Below, one piece after another: positions 26,935 through 34,775 of a stretch of 64,000 bases of DNA. The stretch comes from Gloeothece verrucosa PCC 7822 (lineage in GTDB: Bacteria > Cyanobacteriota > Cyanobacteriia > Cyanobacteriales > Microcystaceae). The notes under the pieces are model-generated. The model was not told the DNA's origin and ran no database searches. It worked only from the letters and a program-made list of their open reading frames with translations. The number at the start of each line of letters is the position of its first letter. Within the stretch, counting starts at the first letter, position 1. Where the stretch lies: positions 1,875,501 through 1,939,500 of the forward strand of contig NC_014501.1 of assembly GCF_000147335.1 (NCBI RefSeq). The letters are read 5' to 3'. Made by a program: the position numbers and the translations under genes.

Positions 26935-27225
26935 ATGCGGGCAACACAATCTGAGCTAAGCGTTTTTTACCTCAGCCATCTAGAAGAAGTAACAGAAGTG
27001 ATTGACATTCTTCGAGAAAGGCAAACGGTTATTGTAAACCTTGAACAGTTAAATCTTGCTAAAACTCAACGAGTAATCGATTGGATATCAGGCTGTACTC
27101 AAGCCATAGATGGTCAAATCATTTGGCTCGGAGAAAGGAGCTTTATGTTTGCTCCCTGTACCGTTAAGGTGATTGCTGATGAGTCAAAAAGGAGTTATAT
27201 TTCTCCCCGAGTTAAAGTCAGTTAA
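26935..27225 (+). CDS. short SepF-like (DUF552) protein
   Basis: 96 aa. The core VIVNLEQLNLAKTQRVIDWISGC followed by IDGQIIWLGERSFMFAP is the SepF/YlmF core domain, which dimerises, polymerises and binds the FtsZ tail during Z-ring assembly. The normal SepF N-terminal membrane-binding amphipathic helix and long acidic linker are absent: only about 25 residues precede the core. It may be a paralogue that modulates division rather than the main Cdv2/SepF. ATG at 26935. Monocistronic. Confidence 0.8.
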   Translation: MRATQSELSVFYLSHLEEVTEVIDILRERQTVIVNLEQLNLAKTQRVIDWISGCTQAIDGQIIWLGERSFMFAPCTVKVIADESKRSYISPRVKVS

Positions 27226-27241
27226 ACAGGAGAAAAAATCT

Positions 27242-27421
27242 TTAAATCATAATTATTTTCGATTTTTCTTGAAGTTTGTTTTGCTCTTTAAAAAATAGGG
27301 ATAAAGCTTCAGTAAAAACTTTATCTTGATCAGAATCAGGATGAGAATTTAAATAATTTTGCAAAGACTGATGTAAAGGAGCCGGGATTTCAGTAACTAA
27401 ACTAATTTGATAAGTTTCCAT
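27242..27421 (-). CDS. small DUF2811-like protein, 59 aa
   Basis: ATG at 27419-27421, preceded by AGGAAAA; stop at 27242-27244. The product has VTEIPAPLHQSLQNYL, then HPDSDQDKVFTEALSLFFKEQ, the pattern of the small cyanobacterial family DUF2811, which resembles a ribbon-helix-helix scaffold. Its stop is 16 bp from the stop of the convergent SepF-like gene. Function unknown. Confidence 0.7.
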   Translation of the reverse strand: METYQISLVTEIPAPLHQSLQNYLNSHPDSDQDKVFTEALSLFFKEQNKLQEKSKIIMI

Positions 27422-27727
27422 AGGGTTTTTCCTTCTAGTTTCCTAGACGCACAAATTTTTCAGCTTAACGTTTTCAAAGGCTGCCGCAAAACGCTAACTG
27501 ATTAACCATATCTGCTAGATTAACTATTCTCCTTCAGAGCTTAAAGGTTGTCAAGGTAACGAAATGTAAAAACACTCTTCAAGAAAATTTTAGTTTAACG
27601 AAACAATCAGGGATAGAGCGAGTTTTTTGTTACTCAACTTAACTAAATCTTCTCATCCTAAAGGACGCTTTTCCCAAAAAATAAAATCCACTGTTTATCT
27701 GTGAAGCCTTAACTTATCCGTCTTGCT

Positions 27728-27778
27728 TGTGGAAAACAACCGAATAACTGTGGAAAATTTAGAAAAGATTGTGGAAAA
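27728..27778 (+). promoter_or_regulatory. three DnaA boxes at exact 21-bp spacing
   Basis: The nonamer TGTGGAAAA (reverse complement TTTTCCACA, the cyanobacterial DnaA-box consensus) occurs at 27728-27736, 27749-27757 and 27770-27778. All copies are perfect, on the same strand, and start exactly 21 bp apart, two helical turns. They are followed by AT-rich sequence. This supports DnaA binding as an origin, a DnaA-titration site or a DnaA-controlled promoter. Confidence 0.7.
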
Positions 27779-27928
27779 CTTGGGGATATTCAGAGAATAA
27801 TTTCGCCTCTATGATAATATTTGTAAAAGAAGATTTGACTAAACTGTTAAATCTTCAAAAGCATTTCATCAGCGAAAATTGAGGTGAGTGCTATTGCCTA
27901 AACGCCGAAATAATAAAAATGTACTAAA

Positions 27929-27957
27929 TTGACGGGGCTGTGCATCATAGGTATAAT
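27929..27957 (+). promoter_or_regulatory. sigma-70-type promoter of the 28223 gene
   Basis: TTGACG (27929-27934), a 17-bp spacer, then a perfect TATAAT (27952-27957). Transcription would start near 27964, giving a leader of roughly 255 nt before the ATG at 28223. Confidence 0.65.
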
Positions 27958-28222
27958 TTACTTCTTAATAAAAAAAGGGAATTTTGCTCAGAGAAACCGC
28001 AAAAAATTGAGAAAATTTTCCATGAAAGATACAAAAATATAGACAACTTTGCAAAAGTATAAAAAGGTTACCAAAAAAACAAAGTAATACAACAATTCTT
28101 CAATAAATATTGCGAGAGTGAGTAAATTATTGAGGGATATTAGATAATCAAAGTAGAGAAGAAATTAAGCAAGGTTCTTCTCTATAGGGAAAAAATAACC
28201 GATTTAAGTAGGAGAGAGGATT

Positions 28223-28372
28223 ATGAATATTGCTAAAAGTGTACAAGATTTAGTTCAATATTTAGCCGAAGGATTTGCTAGAATTTTTGGACCTAATGAT
28301 GATCAATATCCTGAAATAGGAGTCCAACCTTTTGAGGGTGAACCCTATCAAACTAGAGAAGCTGATTCATAA
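28223..28372 (+). CDS. small conserved-looking protein, 49 aa
   Basis: ATG at 28223 with a strong AGGAG site seven to twelve bases upstream; stop at 28370-28372. The N-terminal half is an amphipathic helix (VQDLVQYLAEGFARIFG). The second half is an acidic, Pro-containing tail (DDQYPEIGVQPFEGEPY). It sits 255 nt downstream of a near-consensus promoter. The strong expression signals argue that it is real. I believe similar small proteins occur across cyanobacteria but cannot name a function. Confidence 0.65.
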   Translation: MNIAKSVQDLVQYLAEGFARIFGPNDDQYPEIGVQPFEGEPYQTREADS

Positions 28373-28483
28373 ATTTATCTTGACGATTGTAGGATTGTTA
28401 ATGAGTCATTTAAAAATTGTCAAAATCTCGTATTTCTGGTGGAGAATGTAAAAATCTCCACCCTTTATATTTTAAAGCGAGAA

Positions 28484-28882
28484 CTACTGCTGCAATGCTT
28501 GCCAATCGGGACAATGCTCATCATCCCATCCATAGGGGTGCATCCCACAAACTAATAAATTGCCAGCGTACAATCGCCCATGATAATGATGGCATCCGAT
28601 ACAAGCAGGATGATGTTCAGCACTAGGTTCTAATTTAGGATTAATTAATAAATCAGCTTCTTCATCATAGAAATTTTCAGCAATAATATTTTCTTGTTCG
28701 AGATAACTATCAACAAGAGGGGCAAATAACTCCTCAACCAACTCCTCAAAATCAGCCGAGATTTCATCCTGTACCTGTTCAAAAAACTCCTCTATTACCT
28801 GGCCAACATCAGTAAAAAAATGCTCGACTTCCTTGGTCGCCGTTTCTAAAATAAGCCAGAACTCTTTTTGCCAGTCTTCCAT
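28484..28882 (-). CDS. acidic hypothetical protein with C-terminal Cys/His motif
   Basis: 132 aa. The first 75 residues are a strongly acidic amphipathic helix region rich in Phe and Glu. The last 45 contain HHPACIGCHHYHG, VCGMHPYGW and EHCPDW. The four Cys with adjacent His form a plausible metal-binding or Fe-S-like knuckle. ATG at 28880-28882. It converges on the 49-aa gene. This looks like a cyanobacterial conserved protein; no function is assigned. Confidence 0.75.
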   Translation of the reverse strand: MEDWQKEFWLILETATKEVEHFFTDVGQVIEEFFEQVQDEISADFEELVEELFAPLVDSYLEQENIIAENFYDEEADLLINPKLEPSAEHHPACIGCHHYHGRLYAGNLLVCGMHPYGWDDEHCPDWQALQQ

Positions 28883-28979
28883 CGATTCTTTGCTATATAT
28901 GTAGTAGCTAATAGGGAGTACAGATCGTCTTTTAAAGGCGATATTAATTTACTCCATTATAAAACTAAGCGGCGAAAAG

Positions 28980-29390
28980 TCATTCCCTTTTCAATCGCTT
29001 GAGTTCTTCAGTTAAAGATTCAACTTGTTTTCGTAACTCATCAACATTTTCCCCTTGTGGGCTGGTGGATTCTTCATCATCATCAGAGACAATTTCAATA
29101 CGACGAGGTTCTTTGCGTTCGTTTTCAGTGGGTTGATGGGCCTGCTGTTGAGTGGCCTGTTGAACAATCTCATCAACGTATTTACGGGCTTCCTCCATAT
29201 TCATCTCGCCCCTGGCCACCATTTCCTCAGCCAATTTGCGGGCTTGCTCCCGTAAGTCTCTTAAGTTAACTCTAGCTTTTTCTGCCGCATAATCAGCGAT
29301 TCCAATCCCCAAAAAAACCGCCTTTTGAACCAAAGAGCTAAGATCAGGCAGATTAGGACGTTCTGGCATAATAATATTCCATCCGATCAT
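28980..29390 (-). CDS. helical coiled-coil hypothetical protein
   Basis: 136 aa from ATG 29388-29390; an internal ATG at 29367-29369 (MPERPNLPDLSSLV) gives 129 aa and is likely the natural start. Helical throughout. The early segment VFLGIGIADYAAEKARVNL leads into a long charged helix, a Gln-rich acidic linker, and a terminal coiled coil (VDELRKQVESLTEELKRLK). The pattern is reminiscent of phasin-like or cyanobacterial scaffold proteins, but no family is certain. Confidence 0.75.
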   Translation of the reverse strand: MIGWNIIMPERPNLPDLSSLVQKAVFLGIGIADYAAEKARVNLRDLREQARKLAEEMVARGEMNMEEARKYVDEIVQQATQQQAHQPTENERKEPRRIEIVSDDDEESTSPQGENVDELRKQVESLTEELKRLKRE

Positions 29391-29506
29391 TTAATGAGCT
29401 TTTATATGATCTAGGATATCAAGAATCCAAGCGGTTCGTAGTTGACCAAAGACAAGGGTGTAGGGGGTAGGGTGTAGGGGACAGTTTAAATACAATGATT
29501 ATTTGC

Positions 29507-29553
29507 TATAATTGGCATCTTGCCAACCCGCCCTGCCCAGCGCAGGGTTTTTT
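29507..29553 (+). ncRNA. candidate very short transcript: promoter, hairpin and T-run
   Basis: An extended -10 box TGCTATAAT (29504-29512) is followed by a palindrome TTGGCA-TCT-TGCCAA (29512-29526). Then comes CCCTGC (29531-29536) pairing with GCAGGG (29542-29547) and six Ts (29548-29553), a good intrinsic terminator. Read together this is either a small RNA of roughly 35 nt or a promoter-proximal attenuator in front of the antiporter gene at 29669. A four-tract G-rich motif lies just upstream (29456-29480). Confidence 0.45.
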
Positions 29554-29668
29554 CATCTTTTCAAGGTCAACAAGAGAAGAAATGCCTAAGAGATAATTAG
29601 GAACAGGGAAAACCCCCAAAAATAAATGCTAAATTGAATCAATTCATCCTTGCTCAATCATCATTGGT

Positions 29669-31804
29669 ATGAAGATCGCCATTCTTGTCCTTGCACAAGT
29701 CTTAGTTGTTATCGGACTCTCCCGACTGATGGGTTTAGCCTTTCGTTGGCTCAAACAACCTCAAGTAATTGGGGAAATTGTCGCGGGGATTATGTTAGGT
29801 CCTTCTCTATTTGGGTTAATCGCTCCTCATTTGGCTGGTGCTTTCTTCCCGGCTGAGGCAATTCCCTACTTAGAAGTCCTCTCTGAGGTGGGACTGATCT
29901 TTTTTATGTTCTTAATTGGCTTAGAACTGAATCCGAAATATCTGAAAGGAAACTTAGATATTGCGATTTTAATCTCTCACGTCAGTATTTTAGTGCCTTT
30001 TGTCCTAGGCAGTTTTCTCTCGTTAATTCTCTATCCCCTAGTCTCTAATTCTGGCGTTTCTTTTACGGCTTTTGCCATGTTCTTAGGGGCGGCAATGTCG
30101 ATTACAGCCTTTCCTGTACTGGCTAGAATTATTACCGAGAATAACCTACAAAAAACCCGCCTAGGAACTTTAGCCTTAACTTGTGCGGCGGTGGATGATG
30201 TGACGGCTTGGTGCTTGTTAGCTGTAGCGATCGCTGTAACCCGCAGTGGTAGTATGATAGGAGCTTTACCCACTATCATCTATTCTGCCATTTATATCAC
30301 CTTGATGATGACAGTGGGACGAAAATGGCTGCAAAAATTCGCTAAATACTACACTCGTACTGGCCGCTTAACTCAGGTGATGTTAGCCGTGATTTATATG
30401 GCTGTGGTTGCTTCGGCTTTAATTACAGAAATAATCGGCATTCATTTAATTTTTGGGGCCTTCTTACTTGGGGCAGTTATGCCGAAAAATGCGGGATTAA
30501 CTCGAGAACTAGCCGAAAAAACCGAGGACTTTATTCTCATTTTCTTGTTGCCGGTATTTTTTGCCTATAGCGGCTTAAGGACTCAAGTGGGGTTATTAAA
30601 CCGTCCTGAATTATGGCTATTATGTCTAGCGGTTTTAGCAGTTGCAATTATCGGAAAGTATGTAGGAACCTATATTGCCGCAAGATTTTCTGGCGTTGAA
30701 CATCGAGAAGCATCCGCGCTGGGATGGTTGATGAATACTCGCGGCTTAACAGAACTGATTGTACTCAATATCGGTTTAAGTTTAGGGGTGATCTCGCCGC
30801 TTATGTTTACCATGTTAGTCATTATGGCCTTGGTAACCACCTTTATGACTTCGCCGCTATTAGAGTGGACATACCCCAAACGACTGATTAAATTAGATGT
30901 GGTTGAACCCAGTGAGGAAGAACTTCAGCCGAATTATCGCATTCTCGTGCCGATGGCTAATCCCAGTACCCAACGAGGATTATTACAATTAGCGATAGCT
31001 TTAGCCGGAACCAATTCTCCGGCTGTGGTGCATCCCCTGAGTTTAGTTCAACTCGATGAAGAATACGCTTTTGAAAGTAGCCCGGTTGAAGCTGAACGTC
31101 TGATCCAAGAACGCCGCCAAGGAATTCAAGAACTGATCGAACAATTAAATTTATCAATTGGTAGCCACTACATTCAACCCATTGTCAGAGTGACGGCAGA
31201 TGTTGCTCGAGAAACCGCTCAAATTGCTTTACTTGATCGTGCTGATTTAATTATTATGGGATGGCATCGTCCTACTTTTAGCAGCAACCGTTTAGGAGGA
31301 AGAGTCGGTCAAATCTTGACTCAAGCACCGGTCGATGTGGGGGTTTTTGTGGACCGAGGACAACAGCAATTTAATCGAATTTTAGTGCCTTATGTGGCTA
31401 ATGTTCATGATGATTTGGCTTTAGAACTAGCCTTAAGATTAACCGTTAATAATGAGTCGAGTTATTTAACTATTTTGCCAGTGATAGACACTTCTCAAAC
31501 AGAAGGAGAAATTAGCTATGAATTAGGCCAAATTATAGAACAGTTACCCGGCAACGTGCGCTCACGTATTAAAATCCAACTGATTCAAACTGGGGAAACG
31601 ATTCAAGCAGCGATTAAAGCTTCTGCTGATGCTGATTTAACCATTGCCGGCACTACCAGAGAATGGGGCATAGAACGACACACTTTAGGCCGTTATACTG
31701 ATCAATTAGCGGTTGAATGTCACTCGTCTTTACTGATTACTCGTTGTCATCTCAAGGTTCGTTCTCACCTGGGTTCTGTTTTAACTCTGGCTCAGAATGT
31801 CTAA
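29669..31804 (+). CDS. CPA2-family Na+(K+)/H+ antiporter with C-terminal Usp domains
   Basis: 711 aa. Residues 1-405 form about a dozen membrane helices of a NapA/KefB-type exchanger, including GEIVAGIMLGPSLFG, the ion-binding Asp pair in AAVDDVTAW (D176, D177), and LGWLMNTRGLTELIVLNIG. After a linker, residues about 430-700 hold two universal-stress-protein-like modules (RILVPMANPS and RILVPYVANV begin the two halves), which probably bind nucleotide and gate transport. It exchanges monovalent cations for protons across the plasma or thylakoid membrane. ATG at 29669. Confidence 0.92.
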   Translation: MKIAILVLAQVLVVIGLSRLMGLAFRWLKQPQVIGEIVAGIMLGPSLFGLIAPHLAGAFFPAEAIPYLEVLSEVGLIFFMFLIGLELNPKYLKGNLDIAILISHVSILVPFVLGSFLSLILYPLVSNSGVSFTAFAMFLGAAMSITAFPVLARIITENNLQKTRLGTLALTCAAVDDVTAWCLLAVAIAVTRSGSMIGALPTIIYSAIYITLMMTVGRKWLQKFAKYYTRTGRLTQVMLAVIYMAVVASALITEIIGIHLIFGAFLLGAVMPKNAGLTRELAEKTEDFILIFLLPVFFAYSGLRTQVGLLNRPELWLLCLAVLAVAIIGKYVGTYIAARFSGVEHREASALGWLMNTRGLTELIVLNIGLSLGVISPLMFTMLVIMALVTTFMTSPLLEWTYPKRLIKLDVVEPSEEELQPNYRILVPMANPSTQRGLLQLAIALAGTNSPAVVHPLSLVQLDEEYAFESSPVEAERLIQERRQGIQELIEQLNLSIGSHYIQPIVRVTADVARETAQIALLDRADLIIMGWHRPTFSSNRLGGRVGQILTQAPVDVGVFVDRGQQQFNRILVPYVANVHDDLALELALRLTVNNESSYLTILPVIDTSQTEGEISYELGQIIEQLPGNVRSRIKIQLIQTGETIQAAIKASADADLTIAGTTREWGIERHTLGRYTDQLAVECHSSLLITRCHLKVRSHLGSVLTLAQNV

Positions 31805-31842
31805 AAAAACATCGGTTTTAACATTTAAAATCCCTATTAATC

Positions 31843-32328
31843 ATGAGTCACTTTAGTGCTAAATCTCTCACTTTTTACGGCGTTGCTATCACGACAGTGG
31901 TTATTTTATTTAAAGTCGTCAGCGCCTATGGGGAAACGAATTTAAAAGCACCTCCTTCTCTGGATGGTCTTTATCCTTTAGAAACGGAAAGTTTACCAGC
32001 TTGTTTTAAATCCCAAGGTTTGAACTTAATGATTCAGCAATCCGGCATTTATTTGCGCGGGCAAATTCTCCCTCAATCTTCGGAAAAATCCCCAGAAACT
32101 TTAGCAGAAGAAACCCCTTTTCTTAACGGTAAATGGAACAACCAACAGATAGATTTATCGGGATCTCTTTCCCAGTTTCCTGAGTGTAAAGCCGAAGCCG
32201 TAACCCTTCAAGCGTCGTTACAAAATAAGACTTTAACAGGTCAATTAAATCTTGATAACAATCAGGAAGTGGTAAAATTTACGGCTCAAAAACAAGAGGT
32301 TGAAAAAAAGGAAACTAAGGGCCATTAA
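31843..32328 (+). CDS. membrane-anchored or exported hypothetical protein
   Basis: 161 aa, ATG at 31843, 38 bp after the antiporter stop, so probably cotranscribed. A hydrophobic N-terminal helix (about 8-29) is a signal peptide or anchor. The rest is a beta-rich domain with two Cys (LPACFKSQG and FPECKAEA) that could form a disulfide outside the cytoplasm. The tail is a short charged helix. Family not recognised; linkage suggests a partner for the antiporter. Confidence 0.65.
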   Translation: MSHFSAKSLTFYGVAITTVVILFKVVSAYGETNLKAPPSLDGLYPLETESLPACFKSQGLNLMIQQSGIYLRGQILPQSSEKSPETLAEETPFLNGKWNNQQIDLSGSLSQFPECKAEAVTLQASLQNKTLTGQLNLDNNQEVVKFTAQKQEVEKKETKGH

Positions 32329-32368
32329 TCGTCTAAAAAAACTCGGCTTTTTTTTCTCAATATTGAGC

Positions 32369-33514
32369 TTAAATATTGAGGAGATCAGCCTCTTGTATAT
32401 TTTTTGAAAAGAAATCTCTGATGATAAGCCTTAGATTATTACGTTTTTCATGTAGCTTGTGATATTCGGGAAATTGCTGACACAGAATGTCATTCACTTC
32501 TTTACAAAAATAATTAGGAATACTAGAATTTATGTGATGAAGTAGATGGTAAGTGGCAAATCCCGCATACCAAAAATATTTTTCTGAAAAATTAGAAGTA
32601 AAATAAAAATTGGCTTTCATTGCACCTTCTTGGCCTTTAACATTAATAAGGGCATGGTCGACCAGAGTCCGAAACGCAATACAAGAAGCGGTAATTACCA
32701 GAGTAAAAAGATACATAAATATAAACATCATCGATAATTTAGACATTTCCCAAAAGATCAGAAAACAACCTAAAGTAATGGAGTCGCCAATAAGAATTTT
32801 AGAAAACTCTTTATAATTTTTTCTTAGGGAGTATGCTTGGGGCGAAACTAAACCAATGGGACTTATATAATTAAAATAAATAAGCTGTGTTTTTTCTGAA
32901 ACCATAAAAAATGGTTTAATCATCAGACGCACAATGAGAATTAAAGAAAGCATAAATGAATGAATAATCACGTTTAACCAAAAAGCCCCTAAAGTTTTTT
33001 GATTGATAAACGGAGGTAAAGTATCTAGCTTTTCTTCATATCTATTGGTATTTGAATGATGACTGAAATGTCCCCACCTATAGGCTGAAGCATTGAGAGG
33101 AAAAACTATTGGTAATAGATATTTCATCGCAAAATTAGCTCGTTTTGAATAATATTGCTCAGCATGAATATAATCATGTAATAAAGTGCCCAGATAATAC
33201 AAAGAAATAGATAAAAAACTGGTTGACAAAATGAACATTATGACATCAAAAATCGAAAAATAAGCGAAGTTATCGGGAAGAATCGCTGCGATTTTAATCA
33301 TAACGACATATCCTAAAAAACAAGTCGCTAGATTAATGAACACAGTTTTTTCATAAAATTTTTGAGCTTCTTTTTTTCTTTTTACAGCTTCATATTTCAT
33401 GAAATCTGTAGTGACAGCAATAATTTCCGAATAATTCATGAGATTTTTAATTTTTATTGAGCGTTGATGATTGAGTGAGAAAGCAAATATTTTTTTTGCA
33501 ATATTCTCTGTCAT
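32369..33514 (-). CDS. membrane fatty-acid desaturase/hydroxylase-like protein
   Basis: 381 aa. Three histidine boxes typical of di-iron membrane desaturases are present: HDYIH (113-117), HFSHH (149-153) and HLLHH (323-327). A further HA follows TLVDH at 286-287. Six or so hydrophobic helices surround them. It would use O2 and reduced ferredoxin to desaturate or hydroxylate an acyl or carotenoid-like substrate. It does not look like the standard DesA/B/C/D. Composition appears AT-richer and more Lys/Phe/Ile-rich than its neighbours, suggesting transfer. ATG at 33512-33514. A 9-bp inverted repeat (32356-32364 with 32372-32380) overlaps the stop. Confidence 0.82.
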   Translation of the reverse strand: MTENIAKKIFAFSLNHQRSIKIKNLMNYSEIIAVTTDFMKYEAVKRKKEAQKFYEKTVFINLATCFLGYVVMIKIAAILPDNFAYFSIFDVIMFILSTSFLSISLYYLGTLLHDYIHAEQYYSKRANFAMKYLLPIVFPLNASAYRWGHFSHHSNTNRYEEKLDTLPPFINQKTLGAFWLNVIIHSFMLSLILIVRLMIKPFFMVSEKTQLIYFNYISPIGLVSPQAYSLRKNYKEFSKILIGDSITLGCFLIFWEMSKLSMMFIFMYLFTLVITASCIAFRTLVDHALINVKGQEGAMKANFYFTSNFSEKYFWYAGFATYHLLHHINSSIPNYFCKEVNDILCQQFPEYHKLHEKRNNLRLIIRDFFSKNIQEADLLNI

Positions 33515-33650
33515 ATCATACGCTAAAGCGTTAAAATCTCCGACTGTAGAAACACTGAGTTTTTAACCTTGATTTATTCTAAACCCTATATTAATCCCGT
33601 AATTTTACTGAATTTATCGAGAACTATCAAGTTTATCCCAAAAAATATAA

Positions 33651-33670
33651 ACCCCACCAGAGGGCAGGGT
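33651..33670 (-). terminator. intrinsic terminator of the cmp operon
   Basis: On the minus strand, an 8-bp stem with two G-T pairs and a CTCT loop is followed by TTATATTTTTT. It begins about 25 bp after the cmpD stop codon. Confidence 0.7.
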
Positions 33671-33694
33671 CTAAATTTAAGATGAAAATTCAAA

Positions 33695-34537
33695 TTAAGC
33701 TACATCATCGTGGGCAAAACGGTTATAGAGGAAATCTAGGGCATAATTGCGGAGATCGTAATATTGAGGGTCTTCCATAATGCGGTCTCTGTCTCTGGGG
33801 CGGGAGAAAGGAATTGTCATAATTTCCCCGATGGTTGCATGAGGTCCGTTAGTCATCATTACCAAACGATCCGCTAAAAAGAGGGCTTCATCAATATCAT
33901 GGGTAATCATCAACACGGTACAGCGATGATCGTTCCAAATTTTCAATAATTCTTCTTGTAATTCTTCTTTGGTAATAGCATCTAGCGCCCCAAAAGGTTC
34001 ATCTAAAATCAGCACTTCAGGACGAATCGCTAACGCCCGGGCAATAGAAACCCGTTGTTTCATCCCCCCAGAAATTTGAGTGGGTTTTTTCTCAGCCGCT
34101 TCAGTCAACCCTACTAACGCCAAATGTTCTCTGACAATGGCGCGTTTTTCAGCTTCGCGCTTGTTAGGAGAAACCGCATCAACTGCCAAATAAACATTTT
34201 CAAAAACACTTAACCAAGGTAAAAGGGCGTAGTTTTGGAAAACCACCATGCGATCAGGGCCCGGTTTAGTGATCGGTTTTCCATTAACTCTTACTGAACC
34301 AGTGGTAGGGGTGGCAAACCCAGAGATCATATTTAACAAAGTAGACTTACCACAACCTGAGTGACCGATCACACAGATAAATTCGCCTTCAGCTACCGTT
34401 AAGTTGACATTTTCTAAAACCGTATAAGGACCTTTGGGAGTGGGATAAACCTTAGAAACATTTTCAACCGTGACAAAAGCTTTGTTAAAAGATTGTTGAG
34501 CCTTGAATTGTAAAGATTGAGGTTTAACTGTTTGCAT
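33695..34537 (-). CDS. cmpD: bicarbonate ABC transporter ATPase CmpD
   Basis: 280 aa. Walker A GHSGCGKST (58-66), ABC signature ISGGMKQRVS, Walker B VLILDEPFGALD, and the switch His in MITHDIDEA. It pairs with the CmpC ATPase domain to power import. Fourth gene of the operon, separated from cmpC by 238 bp that contains a very stable palindrome. ATG at 34535-34537. It could be called NrtD by ATPase sequence alone; the cmp assignment comes from the CmpA subunit. Confidence 0.88.
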   Translation of the reverse strand: MQTVKPQSLQFKAQQSFNKAFVTVENVSKVYPTPKGPYTVLENVNLTVAEGEFICVIGHSGCGKSTLLNMISGFATPTTGSVRVNGKPITKPGPDRMVVFQNYALLPWLSVFENVYLAVDAVSPNKREAEKRAIVREHLALVGLTEAAEKKPTQISGGMKQRVSIARALAIRPEVLILDEPFGALDAITKEELQEELLKIWNDHRCTVLMITHDIDEALFLADRLVMMTNGPHATIGEIMTIPFSRPRDRDRIMEDPQYYDLRNYALDFLYNRFAHDDVA

Positions 34538-34725
34538 GATTGACTTGATCCTTAAATATTGTATAACTAATGGTGAATGGGAAAAAAAAGGGAAAAGAAC
34601 AAACCCGGCAGGAAATCTAGTACCAGATTGATAGCCTCTAGACTTACCCGTTATTAACGAGTGAGTAATGAATGTTCTTTCCCCTTTCTGCCGAGGGAAA
34701 ACTTTAGGCTACCTTTTCTCCTTCT

Positions 34726-34741
34726 CCCCCCTTCGGGGGGG
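34726..34741. repeat. GC palindrome with UUCG loop between cmpC and cmpD
   Basis: Six C, TTCG, six G: a 6-bp all-GC stem with a UUCG tetraloop on the plus strand, in an otherwise AT-rich intercistronic gap. It could slow polymerase, protect mRNA ends or be a mobile palindromic repeat. Confidence 0.55.
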
Positions 34742-34775
34742 TGGGGGGATACCAGGGGAAAAACTGATGCTTGTG

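Larger units (their letters stand above)
27422..28222. other. 800-bp AT-rich intergenic region
   Basis: No supported gene. It holds three identical DnaA-box-like nonamers (27728-27778), a strong promoter (27929-27957) and a roughly 250-nt leader before the small gene at 28223. The rest is AT-rich with no further structure recognised. Confidence 0.6.

Noticed and set aside
27899..27932. Tiny basic peptide frame starting TTG (PKRRNNKN).
   Set aside because: Only 12 codons, and it overlaps the -35 box of the downstream promoter.
32356..32380. Intrinsic terminator at the end of the desaturase gene.
   Set aside because: The 9-bp stem overlaps the stop codon and on the transcribed strand is followed by A rather than U.
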